From Podospora pseudoanserina (Eukaryota > Ascomycota > Sordariomycetes > Sordariales > Podosporaceae), in NCBI RefSeq assembly GCF_035222485.1, contig NC_085925.1, positions 3,534,001-3,598,000 of the forward strand: 64,000 nt of DNA. The letters run 5' to 3'. The position numbers and the translations under genes are program-made. Each line of letters opens with the position of its first letter. Within the stretch, counting starts at the first letter, position 1. Shown here piece after piece: positions 1-13,198 of the stretch. Under the pieces are notes generated by a model. The model did not search any database. It was not told where the DNA came from and saw nothing but the letters and a program-made list of their open reading frames with translations.

Positions 1-1315
1 TCGGCCGCATCGAGCGCCGCCCTTCTAATATCCCGCCCGTTTGGAGGGTCTGATCGCGCTGGTCTTTTTTTCCTAGCTTTATCAAAACCCGGCGGAACGC
101 TTTTCGTTTAGAGCAACATACCCCTGGGCTTTTTCAGTCATACGTTCAAATGACACGGCGCCCAAACCAGACGGGGGCTTTTTTTTTCCTTGTCAAAAAG
201 TTTTGTGGGGCATGGTACATATATTCTGCTTTTTCGTGGTGTCTTTGTTGGTTTTTTTCGGTTTTTTCGTGTTTGCGGAATTGGTTCAAGAGGTTCAAAA
301 AGTTGGGCTCACCGTGTGGTCATGAGCATGTGTTTTTCAAAGCGATCAAAATGGGGGGTCTTTGCTGCTTTTCTTTGCCTATTTTTATTTTCTCTTGCAT
401 TGTGTTTATTATTATTCTTTGGCCAGTTACGGGCTCAAGTGGTGTTGTTGATCACTTGGACACGGATGGGAACAGGCTCTCAGCAGTATGGTTCACAATG
501 CCGCTGGCTTGTTATCCCGGGACATGTTTGGTTTCATCGACGGTGGCTTCTAGAGGGGTGTTGGGGGCTTTTTACTGGCATTTCAAGGTAGAGCAGAATG
601 GCCCGGGGAACAATCGGGGGGAGTATACGCTTGGTGTTGTGTAATTTCTTTTGGCTCTTCTTTTTTCTTGTCACAGTGGAATTTTCTCTTGATGACGGGG
701 TAGGTTATTTGGTTCGGCGATTCCCAAACACAACGACTTGATGAGGGTTTGAGGGAAACGAGGGGAAATGGGATCTGGGAGAGAATGGAATGTCAGGCCA
801 GACAGGCTGACGGCGACTTTGCGATCAGCAAGGTCTAACAACAAAATGGGTGGTCTGGCAAGCCAGATGATGGTCATGGGGTCGTGGGCCCGACGGTAAT
901 GATCGGAGAGGCAATAACGTGAGGGATTGAGATTTTTTCCTCGGCGTTCCCCAGGCAGTGTGGCAGCGAAGATGTTGCGAGCTCCTGGGATATTCTGCCA
1001 GCACCACCTAAGATAAAAAATAAATAAGAAGCAAAATTATGTGCACTATCTGTTCCTTATGCAATTGTGATTGTCTTGCGTGTGAGTGTGGTGTTGTTGT
1101 TGTTGTTGTTTTGGTGAGTCTTCGACCAGCCGGCAGCAGCTGTCACCCAGCTTATTTCAACGACATGTGTTGACTTGGACTCCATTCAACTTGTAACATC
1201 ACATTGCCTTTTCATGAATTCTGGAAGCTGCTGTTGTTTTCAATTCAGTTGTTTAACATTACATCCCAATTCATACTAACTTCATCTTTTTCTCACCGCA
1301 ACTTCACCCTCCATC
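1..1315. other. Gene-free left edge
   Basis: I see no supportable gene here. The stretch is T-rich with several homopolymer runs, like fungal untranslated or intergenic DNA. Open frames of up to 164 codons near 150-650 have no recognisable domain and odd hydrophobic composition, so I treat them as chance. A short GTT microsatellite lies at about 1091-1110. The last few hundred bases must hold the promoter and leader of the gene starting at 1316. Confidence 0.5.
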
Positions 1316-2074
1316 ATGTCCTCCCGCTTCGTCTCAGCCGGCTCAATAGACGCCACCACGGGCGAAGCCACCACCGAACACGCCGGCCCATCCGACTCCC
1401 AACAGCAGCAGCCACCACCCGTGAGCCAAAAGTCAAAGGAATGGGCAGAAGTCACCCAGCAGCTGGAATCCGACCGCCAGAGACGGATTCTCCAGGCGAA
1501 GCAAGCGCAGGAGGGAGGGGAGAAGAGTCTGTACGAGGTTCTCCAAGCGAACAAAGCGGCCAAGCAGGCCGAGTTTGAGGAGAAGAGCAAGTTGAAGAAT
1601 CAGTTTAGGGCTTTGGATGAGGACGAGATTGATTTTCTGGATGAGGTTGAGCGCCGGAGGAAGGAGGAGGAGGAGAGGAGGAGGAGAGAGGAGGAGGAGG
1701 GGCTGAGGGCGTTTAGGGAGATCAAATCTTCTAGGGAGAAGGGGGAGAGTGAGGAGGAGGAGGTGGAGGTGGAGGGGTGGGATTTTGGGGGGGAGGGGGG
1801 GAGGAGGAGGAAGCGGAGGGCGGAGGGGAGGAGGTTGTTGGTCAAGAAGGTGAAGAGGGAGGAGAAGATGGATGATGCTGAAGGGTCGCCGGCAGGGAAG
1901 CCGAGTGGTGGTTTGGTGGGTGGTGGCTCTGGTGGCGATAAGAAGGCGACAGAAGTGGTGGTGGACAAGGCTGCAGCAACTGCTTCAGTTCCAAAACCAG
2001 CAGAAGCGCCAGCGGTTTCGGCCAAGAAGGCGGCTGGTGGTCTGGTGGATTATGGCTCTGATAGCGATGAGTGA
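1316..2074 (+). CDS. FAM192A/NIP30 (PSME3IP1) domain protein
   Basis: A single-exon gene of 252 residues. Residues about 65-100 carry the NIP30 signature: a LYEVLQANKAAKQAEFEE-like stretch followed by KNQFRALDEDEIDFLDEV. In animals this family (PSME3IP1/FAM192A) is nuclear and binds the proteasome activator PA28-gamma; the fungal role is not established and I infer only a nuclear location. The middle is a highly charged Glu/Arg coiled-coil-like region (about 105-135), followed by a basic KRR/KKVKRE segment that could act as a nuclear localisation signal. The C-terminus GGLVDYGSDSDE is an acidic Asp/Ser tail usual for the family. The start ATG lies in a good context directly before the conserved N-terminus. 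It converges with tim54. Confidence 0.88.
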   Translation: MSSRFVSAGSIDATTGEATTEHAGPSDSQQQQPPPVSQKSKEWAEVTQQLESDRQRRILQAKQAQEGGEKSLYEVLQANKAAKQAEFEEKSKLKNQFRALDEDEIDFLDEVERRRKEEEERRRREEEEGLRAFREIKSSREKGESEEEEVEVEGWDFGGEGGRRRKRRAEGRRLLVKKVKREEKMDDAEGSPAGKPSGGLVGGGSGGDKKATEVVVDKAAATASVPKPAEAPAVSAKKAAGGLVDYGSDSDE

Positions 2075-2616
2075 GAGGTCAATTTGAGGTTTCTCAAGGC
2101 TCAGCTCTGCGTATGCCTACATCGGCGGTTGGGAATGACACGATCTGGGGTCTTCGCAACATCACACTGACGGACAGCAGCCCCATGTGCCATGTGCCAT
2201 GGCGCTACAAAACCCAAAAACAGACACACAAGAGCCCCAACTCGTTGCCATACACGACACTAAGTTGGCCCTGCCTAAATTAAGCAGCACCACGTTTCAG
2301 TATCAATGGATAACTGGAATACAATCGGGAGAAGAAGTGGTGCTGTACGTATCTTGTAGCATTGAAGGGGGTTTAACATCGCAATAACACCAACACCAAC
2401 CAAAGCCAAACAACCCAAAGGCCACCCCAACCGCCGCCCAAATGCTGACTGTCCTGTCTTGCCTTCCAAATAACATCCTCCTCAAATCTATAGCCGTTTC
2501 CCCCATCAGGTATGTATCGCCACGACACCATAGTATACACAACTCCCCACAAAAGCTAATGTTACACGCTAGGTACAATACGTCCTCCCTCCAGCATTGA
2601 GTCTGGCCATCAACCA
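2075..2616. other. Convergent 3' intergenic region
   Basis: This 540-bp stretch separates the 3' ends of the FAM192A-type gene and tim54. It should hold both 3' untranslated regions. No recognisable coding or RNA feature is seen. Confidence 0.45.
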
Positions 2617-4067
2617 TTAGTCCACATCCTCAACATTACTCCTCTTTTCCTCTCCCATAACCTTCCCCTTTCCCCATCGATACAACTGCCTAAACTTCCC
2701 CTTTGTCCAACCCTCAATCTCCTCCTCAGGTACCACAATCTTGGCCACCCTCTCCACATCCTCCTTTGACAACTCGAACCTCCTCATCCGCTCGGCGATT
2801 CTAGGGTCCAGAACAAGAGGCCTGGCCCTGACAACCTCTGTGATACCAGCCTTTTCCCGCTCCTTGACATGCTCAGGTTCATCCCCAGCCTCTTTCCAGA
2901 GAGATTTGATCCAGTCCTTCTCCTCAAAGGCCAACACCTCTTCTTGCTCGTATTCCTGATCCTCTCCCGATTGTTCAGAGAAATGGCGGTAGTGAGCCAG
3001 GCAGACTGCGGCGACATCACGGCCGATTTCATCGGCGAGGTGCCGGCGGTTGAAGAAACGGTACAGACGGGTTGGCGTGGAGAGGAAGCCTAACAGGTGA
3101 GGTTCCCTCACCGGAGCGACGGGGGAGAATTCATTGGGGATGGAAGATGGGAGGGGGGAGGAGGGGTAATCGGCTGGTGTGTTGTAGGGACGGGGTTGAG
3201 GCGGTCGCTTGGGTTTGGATTCCTCCTCTTTCTTCTTTTCCTCCTCTTCCTTCTTCTTGTCCTCTTCTGACTTCTCGCTGTCGGATTCGGCTGTGGGGAG
3301 TGGTTCTGGGATGGGGAGTGGAGGGGCGGTTAAGGGACCGAGCCAGCCTTCGTGTAATCCTCTGAGGTATTCCTTCCATGTGTGCCTGCCAATGACGATG
3401 TCGCCCTTGATACCGTCGTAGTCTTTAATCCCGCGGATCTTGCGGTGAGCAGCGATGATTTCCTCCTTTGTGGGCTCGTCAGGGAGCTCGGGCTCAACCT
3501 CGCCGGAGTCGACTTGCTTGCGGTGGCGGCGGATCTTCTCGGCAGTGTAGGCGCGGACGTCGCCGTCTCGTCGGCCTTGGACAAACTCCCAGTCGAGGCC
3601 GGAGGCGGCGAGGATGGGCTTGACGTACTCGGTGTAGTGGTCTTGGGCGGTGCGGAGGCCGTCGCCGGGGGGAGCGGAGAGATAGATGGTGATCTTGCGG
3701 AGCTCGGAGAGGGCATTGTGGCTAGGCAGGGGCTCCTTGGCGAGGTGCTCGACGGCGTGTCTCCATTTCGCGATGGCTCGTTTCTTCTCGCGTTTGTCGT
3801 AGATGATGCCGGCAGTTATGGCGGTGGAAAGGGTCCAGAAGATCATCCAGTTTCGGGAAGGGAGCTTCTTTGGGAGGGCGGGGAGGCCCAGCATGCGGAG
3901 GGCCCGGTTTCTTTCGGGAGCTTTGGCAGCCTGAAACGTGGGAATTGTCAGTTGTGTGATCTTGCATTACAGTCTAGAGTGGAGATATTCCATACTTTCT
4001 CGGCCACCTCAGCCGCCGGCGGTGTTACCGGCGCCGACGGCTGCGCTGGTGGTGTTGGTTCTGCCAT
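2617..4067 (-). CDS. tim54: Mitochondrial import inner membrane translocase subunit Tim54
   Basis: Two exons, 4067-3996 and 3930-2617, joined across a 65-bp intron with GT-AG ends, give 461 residues. Tim54 is an inner-membrane subunit of the TIM22 complex, which inserts carrier proteins into the mitochondrial inner membrane. The short first exon encodes a Pro/Ala-rich leader (MAEPTPPAQPSAPVTPP...) and the second begins in frame with AAKAPERNRALRMLGLPALP. A single membrane span (RNWMIFWTLSTAITAGIIY) is followed by the conserved KITIYLSAPPGD and the region DWEFVQGRRDGDVR. A Lys/Glu-rich low-complexity insert sits in the middle (about residues 235-260). Length fits filamentous-fungal Tim54. Starting at the internal ATG of exon 2 would lose the matrix-side leader. 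Confidence 0.92.
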
Positions 4068-5675
4068 GTGTGGAAGCTTTGTGGTGGTCTATATTCAGAA
4101 GCACTATGAGCGCATTGGCCTTGACGCTGCCTCCAGTGGGCTTTTCAGTTGGACAAGAAACCAAGCAGTCTCAACAACTTGAAACTGGCAAGAAGGACAC
4201 TGGCGAAGCCGGCTGTGGATTCCGTCGGCACGATACTGAGGTGCTCGCTGACGATATCGGTCCCTCACTGGAGTCAAATTTCCAGATGCTTTCTTATCGC
4301 GATAAGCCTGCCTTTGTGCACGGGCCACCATATGTGAGCTCATCGAGGTCCAAGCCAAGGACCAACCCAAGGACACCGAGGCCCTGCTACATTTTGAATA
4401 CTGCATTGTATTCTCCTGAACCGACTTTATTTGTCAATATCCTCCAAACATAGCTAATCTTCGATTCTCCTTTCAAAGAGTCTCTTTCCTGCTCGTGGGC
4501 AGTTTTGGTTTATTCTGTCGATACAGATCCTGTGTAAGTTAACTACTACGGAGTACTCAAAAGCGGATCGGCGGTGCGGCCCGGAGGGAACTCTCCAACT
4601 GTCTGTTCAAAGTCCCTAAATAGCTGCCCAATATCGAACCTCTTTGTCGGTAAGCCCCGAGGCTGCAGGGCTTTCCGGGAAAATGCACATGGCCTAGCAA
4701 AGAATTGTTTGGCGAGCATCGGGACAGCAGACTGATGGGTGAGCATTGTTTCGAAACCCGAATTGTAAACGCATCAGGGGCTCTGTGAGGCGAGCCCCTG
4801 AAAGCCCAGATGGAGGATCACCAACCCCACTTCTTCAGAGCTTCAACTGCCCGCCAGGCCACACAGAGGGAGCTCTGATTGCACGATGCCAGCCGTGTGA
4901 TATGCTGTGTAGCGCCAGAAGGGGGAAGTAAACGCAGCAGTGATGAAGAATCGTCGGAGCTGTTGATCCAGTCATTCATCCAACTTCACATATCCCCTCC
5001 AAGAGTCGGAGTCCCTGCCAGAATCCAGTGTCCAGTGTCCTAGCGTCTGATACCCCTCTTTGGCGCCTTCCTCAGGGCCAGCCTGCCAAATAATTTATTG
5101 TGAGGCACAGCGGTACACAATTATTTTACATCCCGTGTTTCTCAACGGTCGAGTCTTGAGCTTGGCCTGACCTCACCGACATCCATACCTACATAAACAA
5201 GGTGACTCTGCTGGCACAACAACAACATCAACAGCTTTCATCATCTGTCTTCCAGGTGGTTGCCACGTCTGAAAACAGCTTGACAAGAGACCATTCCCAA
5301 CGCTAGTGTTGCACCCTGTCTGCCCCACCACTCGAGCGACCGCCCAGTGATCCGAGTCCACTCCCGTTTCCTCTCGCACGGTAACCTCCCCCCAGCGCCA
5401 GAGTGCCACCGCTCGACCCGACCCTTTGTCTTGTCCCGAGAAAAAGCAAAGCTCCTTTTTCATCTGCGACCCCTTTTTGCGAAAACACCATCCGGCACCT
5501 TCCTGTCGACAGTCTCTAGGAACCAGCAGTTGATCTGCCAGAGTCTACCGCCAGCAAGCCCGAGCGAGCAGAGCAGCCCTGCCGAGTTGGGTGCGCCCCC
5601 TATCTTCGATCGCCGAACCCGAACCCTTACTGTCCATCCATCACGACATCTTGACAACACACACGCGCCGCCACG
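4068..5675. other. tim54/cot-1 divergent promoter region
   Basis: About 1.6 kb between the divergent starts of tim54 and cot-1. The right half is C-rich and CT-rich, like a long fungal 5' leader; several upstream ATGs occur before the cot-1 start, including an open frame from 5347 that overlaps the real start out of frame. Such upstream frames could dampen translation, but the transcription start is not visible. An ACTACGGAGTA palindrome-like motif lies near 4545-4556. Confidence 0.4.
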
Positions 5676-7778
<2,103 letters not shown>

Positions 7779-8465
7779 TTGGGGAATTCTGGTGTCTAGT
7801 TGGGAAAGTGTATTCTGAGGTAGGGCATAATTCTTGCTCGCCGAGAAGAAGAGCTTTAGTTGGTGATGCAAATCTACAATCAGTTAACCCGATGGGGAAA
7901 AAAAAAGAGGAGGTTGGGTTTGCCTTGCTTTTGTGATCATCGAAAAAAGAGGAAAGAGACTTGTTGGCTCTGATGTACGCTCTGAACTGCATGTCTGTTT
8001 ATTGTTGTGTACATAGTTGCATATCTACGCAAGCTGGGGGGTTTGAGAGGGGGGATGTAGGCATGGTACAGACAGCTGTCATGGGATCATCTCGAAGAGA
8101 TGGATGTCTGTAGCTGAGCAATCCCATTGCCTGTGCAGGCAAGCCCTTGGCAGTGATGAATGTACAAAGTCGAATTGTCCATGAATTGCAGTCTCATTAT
8201 GAAGGGTATCTATCATTAACTCGGTACGCGCCTGGAACACAGTCCGCTAATATCCCCTTTGCGATGTGTTAGCCTAGAGAACGGCGAGGCGTGTGGTTTC
8301 TTGAGGCCTTACAGCTTGCTCAAATTGGTGTCTTGCTTATTTCTCTCAACCTCCTGGACTGCCACTGCTTCGTCTGTGTGCCCTCATCCTTTGCTGGCTT
8401 TCAGACAGTCGATTTTCGCCATGATACGCCGGTTATTTCGAATCCATACCTCCTCCGCATCGTCT
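7779..8465. other. Convergent intergenic region
   Basis: 3' flanks of cot-1 (left) and the Prp11/SF3A2 gene (right). Nothing else recognisable is seen. Confidence 0.4.
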
Positions 8466-9212
8466 CTACCGCCTCCCCGTCAAGCCCGGCGCGGCATTGA
8501 ACCTCTCCTCTCTCTCCGTCATAAACATGATCTGCACCCAATACTCCTTGCTATCCGGATCCCAAAACTCAAACTGCCTCCCGTCCTCCCTCTTGTCCAG
8601 CTCCCTGGCAGGAATCTTGAACCCGCAGGTTTCGTACGGTTCCGCCGCGACGAGAAGATACTGAAAATTCCTATCCGGCTCCTCCACCCTCTGCGTAAAC
8701 GCACTCATGACCTGCCACTTGGGCGTAACTCCCACCCCGATATCCGGATACTGCAGCTGAAACAGCAAGCCCTGCTGTCTCGTGATCGGATCTCTGACCT
8801 TTGTGATTTTGTACCCCGGCCTCCCAATCTTGACAACATTCTTCCTTGGCCCGCCAGCGCCAAGACCCAAGGCAGCAAAGCCGGCGCCGACGACTCCGAC
8901 AGGTAAGCCGGTAGTGGGATCGATTTCCCCTTTGCCCTCTTTTTGTTCCCTGGCGGCGCGGCGGGCGAGGTTGGTCTGGTGCTTTTTGCCTTGGGTGTGG
9001 GCGAGGTAGGAGCCGTCGTTCTGGTGGACCGTCAGGCAGAGGCGGCACTCGAAGGAGCCGAGGTGATTCTTGAAGATGTAGGGGTCCTTGTCGAGGTCGA
9101 TTTGCTCGAGGGCGAGCTTGCGGAGGCGCTCGCGGCGGTCGGCGTTGGTGGCTGAGTGGGAGGCTACCCCGCCGCCGCCGAATTTGGAGCCGGCGCGGTT
9201 TTGGTAGTCCAT
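8466..9212 (-). CDS. prp11: Splicing factor 3A subunit 2 (Prp11/SF3A2)
   Basis: One exon of 248 residues, near the usual length of fungal Prp11. The protein belongs to the SF3a part of the U2 snRNP, which binds the branch-point region in the pre-spliceosome. The N-terminus MDYQNRAGSKFGGGGVAS is strongly conserved. Residues about 55-80 form the U1-type C2H2 zinc finger (ECRLC ... YLAHTQGKKHQ). The following RPGYKITKVRD and LLFQLQYPDI segments and the YLLVAAEPYETCGFKIP and FWDPDSKEYWVQIMF segments are the SF3A2 core. It lacks the Pro-rich C-terminal repeats of animal SF3A2, as in other fungi. Confidence 0.95.
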   Translation of the reverse strand: MDYQNRAGSKFGGGGVASHSATNADRRERLRKLALEQIDLDKDPYIFKNHLGSFECRLCLTVHQNDGSYLAHTQGKKHQTNLARRAAREQKEGKGEIDPTTGLPVGVVGAGFAALGLGAGGPRKNVVKIGRPGYKITKVRDPITRQQGLLFQLQYPDIGVGVTPKWQVMSAFTQRVEEPDRNFQYLLVAAEPYETCGFKIPARELDKREDGRQFEFWDPDSKEYWVQIMFMTEREERFNAAPGLTGRR

Positions 9213-9624
9213 TATTTCTTCGGTTTCGAGGTGGATTGGGGGGTTGTCGGGTTGGGGGAATGGGGTTGGTGCGGTGTGGTGGTCGTGATGGTGGTAGAGG
9301 AAGTGCTGAGAGGCGAGGCGGCAAGCTTCTGGATAAGACGTGTCGCGCCGCGCTTCGGGTGGCGGGCGGGTGGTGGCAGTTGGCGAGCAGCCCGTCCACT
9401 TAGACAGCAGTAGCTCCCCTTCTTCTTTTTGTCAACGATAACGATGCACCCATCTTCACTTGAACATCTGTTGTGGGAAACAGTCAATTCAATTCAGAAT
9501 GCTATGCTAGTTTACTTCGTCTCTCATTTATTCCATTTCCTCAATCCGTCCTCAATGTCCTTATCGTCCTCGTCATTCCAGTTCATCATAGCTCATAACC
9601 CCAACCCGCCCTTCAACCTCCCCC
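9213..9624. other. Upstream region of prp11
   Basis: This stretch lies between the prp11 start and the stop of the next minus-strand gene. It should hold the prp11 promoter. No other feature is seen. Confidence 0.4.
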
Positions 9625-10494
9625 TTACGTCAACCCAGCCACAACCACCACCACCACCCCCGCAATCGCCAACCCCATCGACACACCAAGTCTACCGCCC
9701 TCGCTGTATCTAGGCGGCAAACCCTGCGCCCACCCATCAGTATTCCCCTGAGGCCTAGGCAGTTGTGGCTGGTCAGGGTTGGGTTTGGCAGAAGGAGGGT
9801 AGTCGGGAGCAAGGACAGTCTTGAGCTCATGGGCGATCCCTCCAGGAGCGCACTGTGTCCCCTTTGCGGTGGGCATCACGGCGGACCAGATCCCTGAGCC
9901 GCAGCGCTGCCAGGAGGTGAGCATGCAGTTCCATTGGCCTTCGAGGCTGGGTGGGCAGGGGGTGCTGGGGGTGTAGGCGCCTGCTGGGAGGGGGGCGGGG
10001 GGTTCAAGGAGGGAGGAGCGGATGTGGACTTCTGGGTGGAATCCCTCGGGGCGGTGTTCCTCGGCGTGGTTCTCCTCCAGGCGGCTCACTTCAAGGTGGT
10101 CCCCTTTCGGGTGGTGGGTTTCCTCGGTATGGGATTGCTCGGGAGGATACTGTCCCTCTGGCTGGTGTTCTTCGGCATGGTGTTGGCCCTCCGGCCGGTG
10201 CTCCTCGTAGGATGGGCGGTGTTCTTTCTCTCTAAATTCGCGGCGTGGTCGAGGGAAGGAGATGTGATGGGCGGGTTGCTCAGGCTGGTGCTCTCCTTCC
10301 TCTCCAGACTCGTGATGGGGTTGAGAAACTGCCGGGTGATAGGCAGGGTGATCAGGGGCAATAGGAGGAACCTCGGCAGGACGCTGCTCCTCGGGATTGA
10401 TAAGAGGGGAGGCGGCTCCCAAAGTGGCGAGGCAGAGGAGAGTTGTGATCATGAGGAAAGCCGGAAGCTTTCCCGGGCTTGATTGCACGGCCAT
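9625..10494 (-). CDS. His/Glu-rich secreted protein, likely GPI-anchored
   Basis: The frame is open from 10710; I prefer the ATG at 10494 because it puts a good signal peptide first (hydrophobic LPAFLMITTLLCLATLGAA). This gives 289 residues. The middle is an imperfect His/Glu/Pro repeat of HRPEG, AEEHQPEG and HPEV units over about 100 residues, which could bind metal ions. Then follows a compact cysteine segment (CPP, GQWNCMLTSWQRC, SGIWSAVMPTAKGTQC) resembling small carbohydrate-binding cysteine modules at the ends of fungal cell-wall proteins; the match to the CBM19-like pattern is tentative. The C-terminus ends in a hydrophobic tail (LAIAGVVVVVVAGL) after Gly/Arg-rich sequence, as for a GPI signal. 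In-frame starts at 10710 and 10635 would bury the hydrophobic segment and make a type II membrane protein. Confidence 0.6.
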   Translation of the reverse strand: MAVQSSPGKLPAFLMITTLLCLATLGAASPLINPEEQRPAEVPPIAPDHPAYHPAVSQPHHESGEEGEHQPEQPAHHISFPRPRREFREKEHRPSYEEHRPEGQHHAEEHQPEGQYPPEQSHTEETHHPKGDHLEVSRLEENHAEEHRPEGFHPEVHIRSSLLEPPAPLPAGAYTPSTPCPPSLEGQWNCMLTSWQRCGSGIWSAVMPTAKGTQCAPGGIAHELKTVLAPDYPPSAKPNPDQPQLPRPQGNTDGWAQGLPPRYSEGGRLGVSMGLAIAGVVVVVVAGLT

Positions 10495-11182
10495 TGACTT
10501 GTAACAGAACGGATTCCGGAAGAGCGCTGACGGCCGGAGGGTGGGAGTGGCCTTCTTGAGCTCTGGGCTGGGTCCGGAATGCGAGACGCTCGGTTCCGGG
10601 TGGGTCTTTTCTTGGATGTCGTTAATGGAGGTCATCTTGCGAGTTCGCTTTTCCGATTTGATAGGAGGTGATTGTTTCGAAAGTTGATCACAATGTAAGT
10701 AAGTGTACATGTGTGATTGACTGACTCTTTGTGCCGATGCAGAAACTTGGTGGGATGAGGGATGGCATCCGGGTTATATCACCATGCCACGGCCACTTCT
10801 TCGCGAAGGCTGGCGCGCAGTCACACATGTCTTACCTCCCACCCGAGCTGGGATAGAGATACGCGTTGCGCGCTTTCGAGATCACGGTGGACTTCATCCT
10901 GCCATTTTCTTTGGTAGGGTGGTGATGGTCAACACTGCTGGCCGGAGAGTTGTCCACGCTGGGGCTGTCATTCGATGGTCGATGTGCGCTATCCAACTGA
11001 CTAGCCATTGGTTTGCGTCTACTGTGTGATTGGGCTGGCTTACTGACCGCCTTTGGGTCGAAAAGGTCAGTTGAGGCATTGCCGCGAGATAGTTGAAGCT
11101 TATTCAGAAGCAGCTGCCATATTGCCCGGCCTCCCTAAACTCTGCACCGATCACAAGAGCCTTCCTGAATCTTGTCGAAGCA
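10495..11182. other. Intergenic region with possible upstream coding extension
   Basis: The first 216 bases keep the frame of the His/Glu-rich gene open and could be its N-terminus. The rest lies downstream of the Zn2Cys6 gene and holds no recognisable feature. Confidence 0.35.
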
Positions 11183-13198
11183 CTATGGCTGTTCAAACAC
11201 AGCAGATTCAGACTCACCCGCTCCTCGAAGAAAATTGTCAAAGAATGCGGTATCCACGCCTTGCAAGCCCCAGCTCTCAATGGAACCTAGTTCAAAGGGT
11301 TGGCCGTCTTCTCCAAACGCATATGCTAGTCCTTCAGGCATGTCGGAACCTCGTCGAATCACTATCCCTCCCAAGTAGGGAATATGAATTCTTAGGATGT
11401 TGTCACCATCGCTTGTCGTTCCACCACACCCCAGCTCTTCAGCCTCTTCAGCTTGCTGTTCTGATTGCGAGCGATAGCTGCATATTTCTCCAGCAGCGGC
11501 TTCTGACTCGATGAAGAGTAGATGCCGCAACAAAGTCGCTATTCTCTTCGCTATAGCGTCTTCACCATCCACAGACATGCGCTCCATGGCTTCCAGTGTC
11601 GCCTCCAACATACCGCGATCACCCTGTCGTTGATGTGCTAGGAAGTCCAAGGCATCAAAACCCAGCACTCGCTGAACTTTTTGTCTATGTGAATCCAAGT
11701 GGGCAATACACATTGCCGTGCTGGCAATGAAAGCCAGAAAATCGATTCCATGGCAATACGAGCTGACTGGATTACCTTTCCGAAAAGTCAAGAAGCGCGT
11801 GATGACTTCTCGGCTTGCGGTAACGGCAGTAATCTTGCTGTAGTTACAGCTCAGGTCGGAGGCGGGTCTAAGCAAATAGGGAAGATGAAGCTGTGCCAGG
11901 AGGTGATAGTGAACTGCCTGGCTCATGAGATGAAGCGTCTTGTCCGGAGCCTCAAGATCGTCCTCGGCAGTGCGAGGCGCAAAGTCAGGGGTAAGCCACC
12001 ACCGAGGTGGCATAAAAGCTGATGCTTTTTGGAGCAGGTCGTCAATCTCCTGCGTTGCGGAGATATCGTTGATGTCGTTTCTCTGTAGGATGTATCCGGC
12101 GGCAACGCAGTGAAGCCTCCGCAATTGCTCGGCTGGGGTGCATTTCTCCAACACTTTTGGTGTTGCGAAAGAGTTGTCAGATGAGCCCTGTGGAAGTCCA
12201 AGCATGAGCGAGAGGTAGCGGTCGGATTGCACTATTCGGGACCAGAGGTACTCAGGATCGATATTGGCCTCTGTGTTGGATGACAATGTGTTGAGGCATG
12301 TTTTCGCTTGTTTGCCGCGGTGAAGCCCCATCAACTGTGCCATCGTCATAGCCCGGCGAGTTGCACTCCATGATCTTCGTAGGTTTCCAGCTCTGTCGTG
12401 GTACATGCTTTCCATCATGATGCACTCGATGCCCTCTATTGAGTCAGTGAGCTGATCGTTACTTGCCACCATGCTAATGGCCCTCTCCACCGCTCGAGAC
12501 ATTACATCGCGGTATCCAGTGGCGCGGTTTTCCAACGGTTCGACACAGGATGCTGGTACATCTTGGAGAAGCAGACCCAGAAGTAAAGCCCTGCGAGCTA
12601 TTAGAACCGGGTGTGCTCCAGGAGGCGGCTTTTGCATTGTATCCACCAACGACGGCTTGCTCGACGCTGAGGGGTTAGGTGACAAGATGCCACCGACTTT
12701 GAACAGGAGCTCCATGAGCGAGGTTTGGAGAGGAAGCTCTGATATCTGATCCAAGACACTCTTGTCAGGCCATGCCTCCAGAAGTTCAGTTGCGGTTCTT
12801 CTGAGCTCTGCTGTCTGCTGATTGTCTTCAGACTCCAGATTGCTGGGAAGTGGTGGCTGTTGAAAGTCCGGTGTTCTGTCCTCGGTATCCCTTTGAGCAC
12901 TATTCAGGGAGTCGATCTTTCTGGCCAGGTTCTTGACCAGAGACTCGACTCGACCGAGACGGCCCTCAGTGTCGCCATTGATGTGCTGTGTAACAACATC
13001 AGGAAACTCCTGGCTGAGGCATGTTGACCGTCGTCGTTCACATGCATCGCAAACAGAGTTTGTTTCTACCGAAAATATGCATCGTACCTTCCTGCGCTTG
13101 CACTCCCAGCAGCTCTTTGTGCCTTTTCGAACTCTGAGCTTTTTTCTAGGGGGCTCGAGGTCGCTGATATACGATGGTTCGGAGATTCTGTTGATCAT
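11183..13198 (-). CDS. Zn2Cys6 fungal transcription factor
   Basis: A single-exon regulator of 671 residues. Residues 30-60 form a classic binuclear zinc cluster: Cys30, 33, 40, 50, 53 and 60 with spacing C-x2-C-x6-C-x9-C-x2-C-x6-C. It is preceded by a basic patch (PRKKLRVRKGTK) and followed by a short coiled-coil linker with LGRVESLVKNLARKIDSL, which suggests dimer binding. The middle matches the fungal-specific regulatory region (SWSATRRAMTMAQLMGLHRG, DPEYLWSRIVQSDRYLSLMLGLPQG). Target genes are not known from the sequence. The next gene upstream, in tandem, is an NmrA-like reductase, and both upstream regions contain TTCGGCCGAA-type palindromes that fit two inverted CGG half-sites, so autoregulation and local control are plausible. 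Confidence 0.9.
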   Translation of the reverse strand: MINRISEPSYISDLEPPRKKLRVRKGTKSCWECKRRKVRCIFSVETNSVCDACERRRSTCLSQEFPDVVTQHINGDTEGRLGRVESLVKNLARKIDSLNSAQRDTEDRTPDFQQPPLPSNLESEDNQQTAELRRTATELLEAWPDKSVLDQISELPLQTSLMELLFKVGGILSPNPSASSKPSLVDTMQKPPPGAHPVLIARRALLLGLLLQDVPASCVEPLENRATGYRDVMSRAVERAISMVASNDQLTDSIEGIECIMMESMYHDRAGNLRRSWSATRRAMTMAQLMGLHRGKQAKTCLNTLSSNTEANIDPEYLWSRIVQSDRYLSLMLGLPQGSSDNSFATPKVLEKCTPAEQLRRLHCVAAGYILQRNDINDISATQEIDDLLQKASAFMPPRWWLTPDFAPRTAEDDLEAPDKTLHLMSQAVHYHLLAQLHLPYLLRPASDLSCNYSKITAVTASREVITRFLTFRKGNPVSSYCHGIDFLAFIASTAMCIAHLDSHRQKVQRVLGFDALDFLAHQRQGDRGMLEATLEAMERMSVDGEDAIAKRIATLLRHLLFIESEAAAGEICSYRSQSEQQAEEAEELGCGGTTSDGDNILRIHIPYLGGIVIRRGSDMPEGLAYAFGEDGQPFELGSIESWGLQGVDTAFFDNFLRGAGESESAVFEQP

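Noticed and set aside
150-644. Open frame of 164 codons at the left edge
   Set aside because: Composition is dominated by T-rich homopolymers, there is no domain or splice support, and an overlapping frame of similar size exists.
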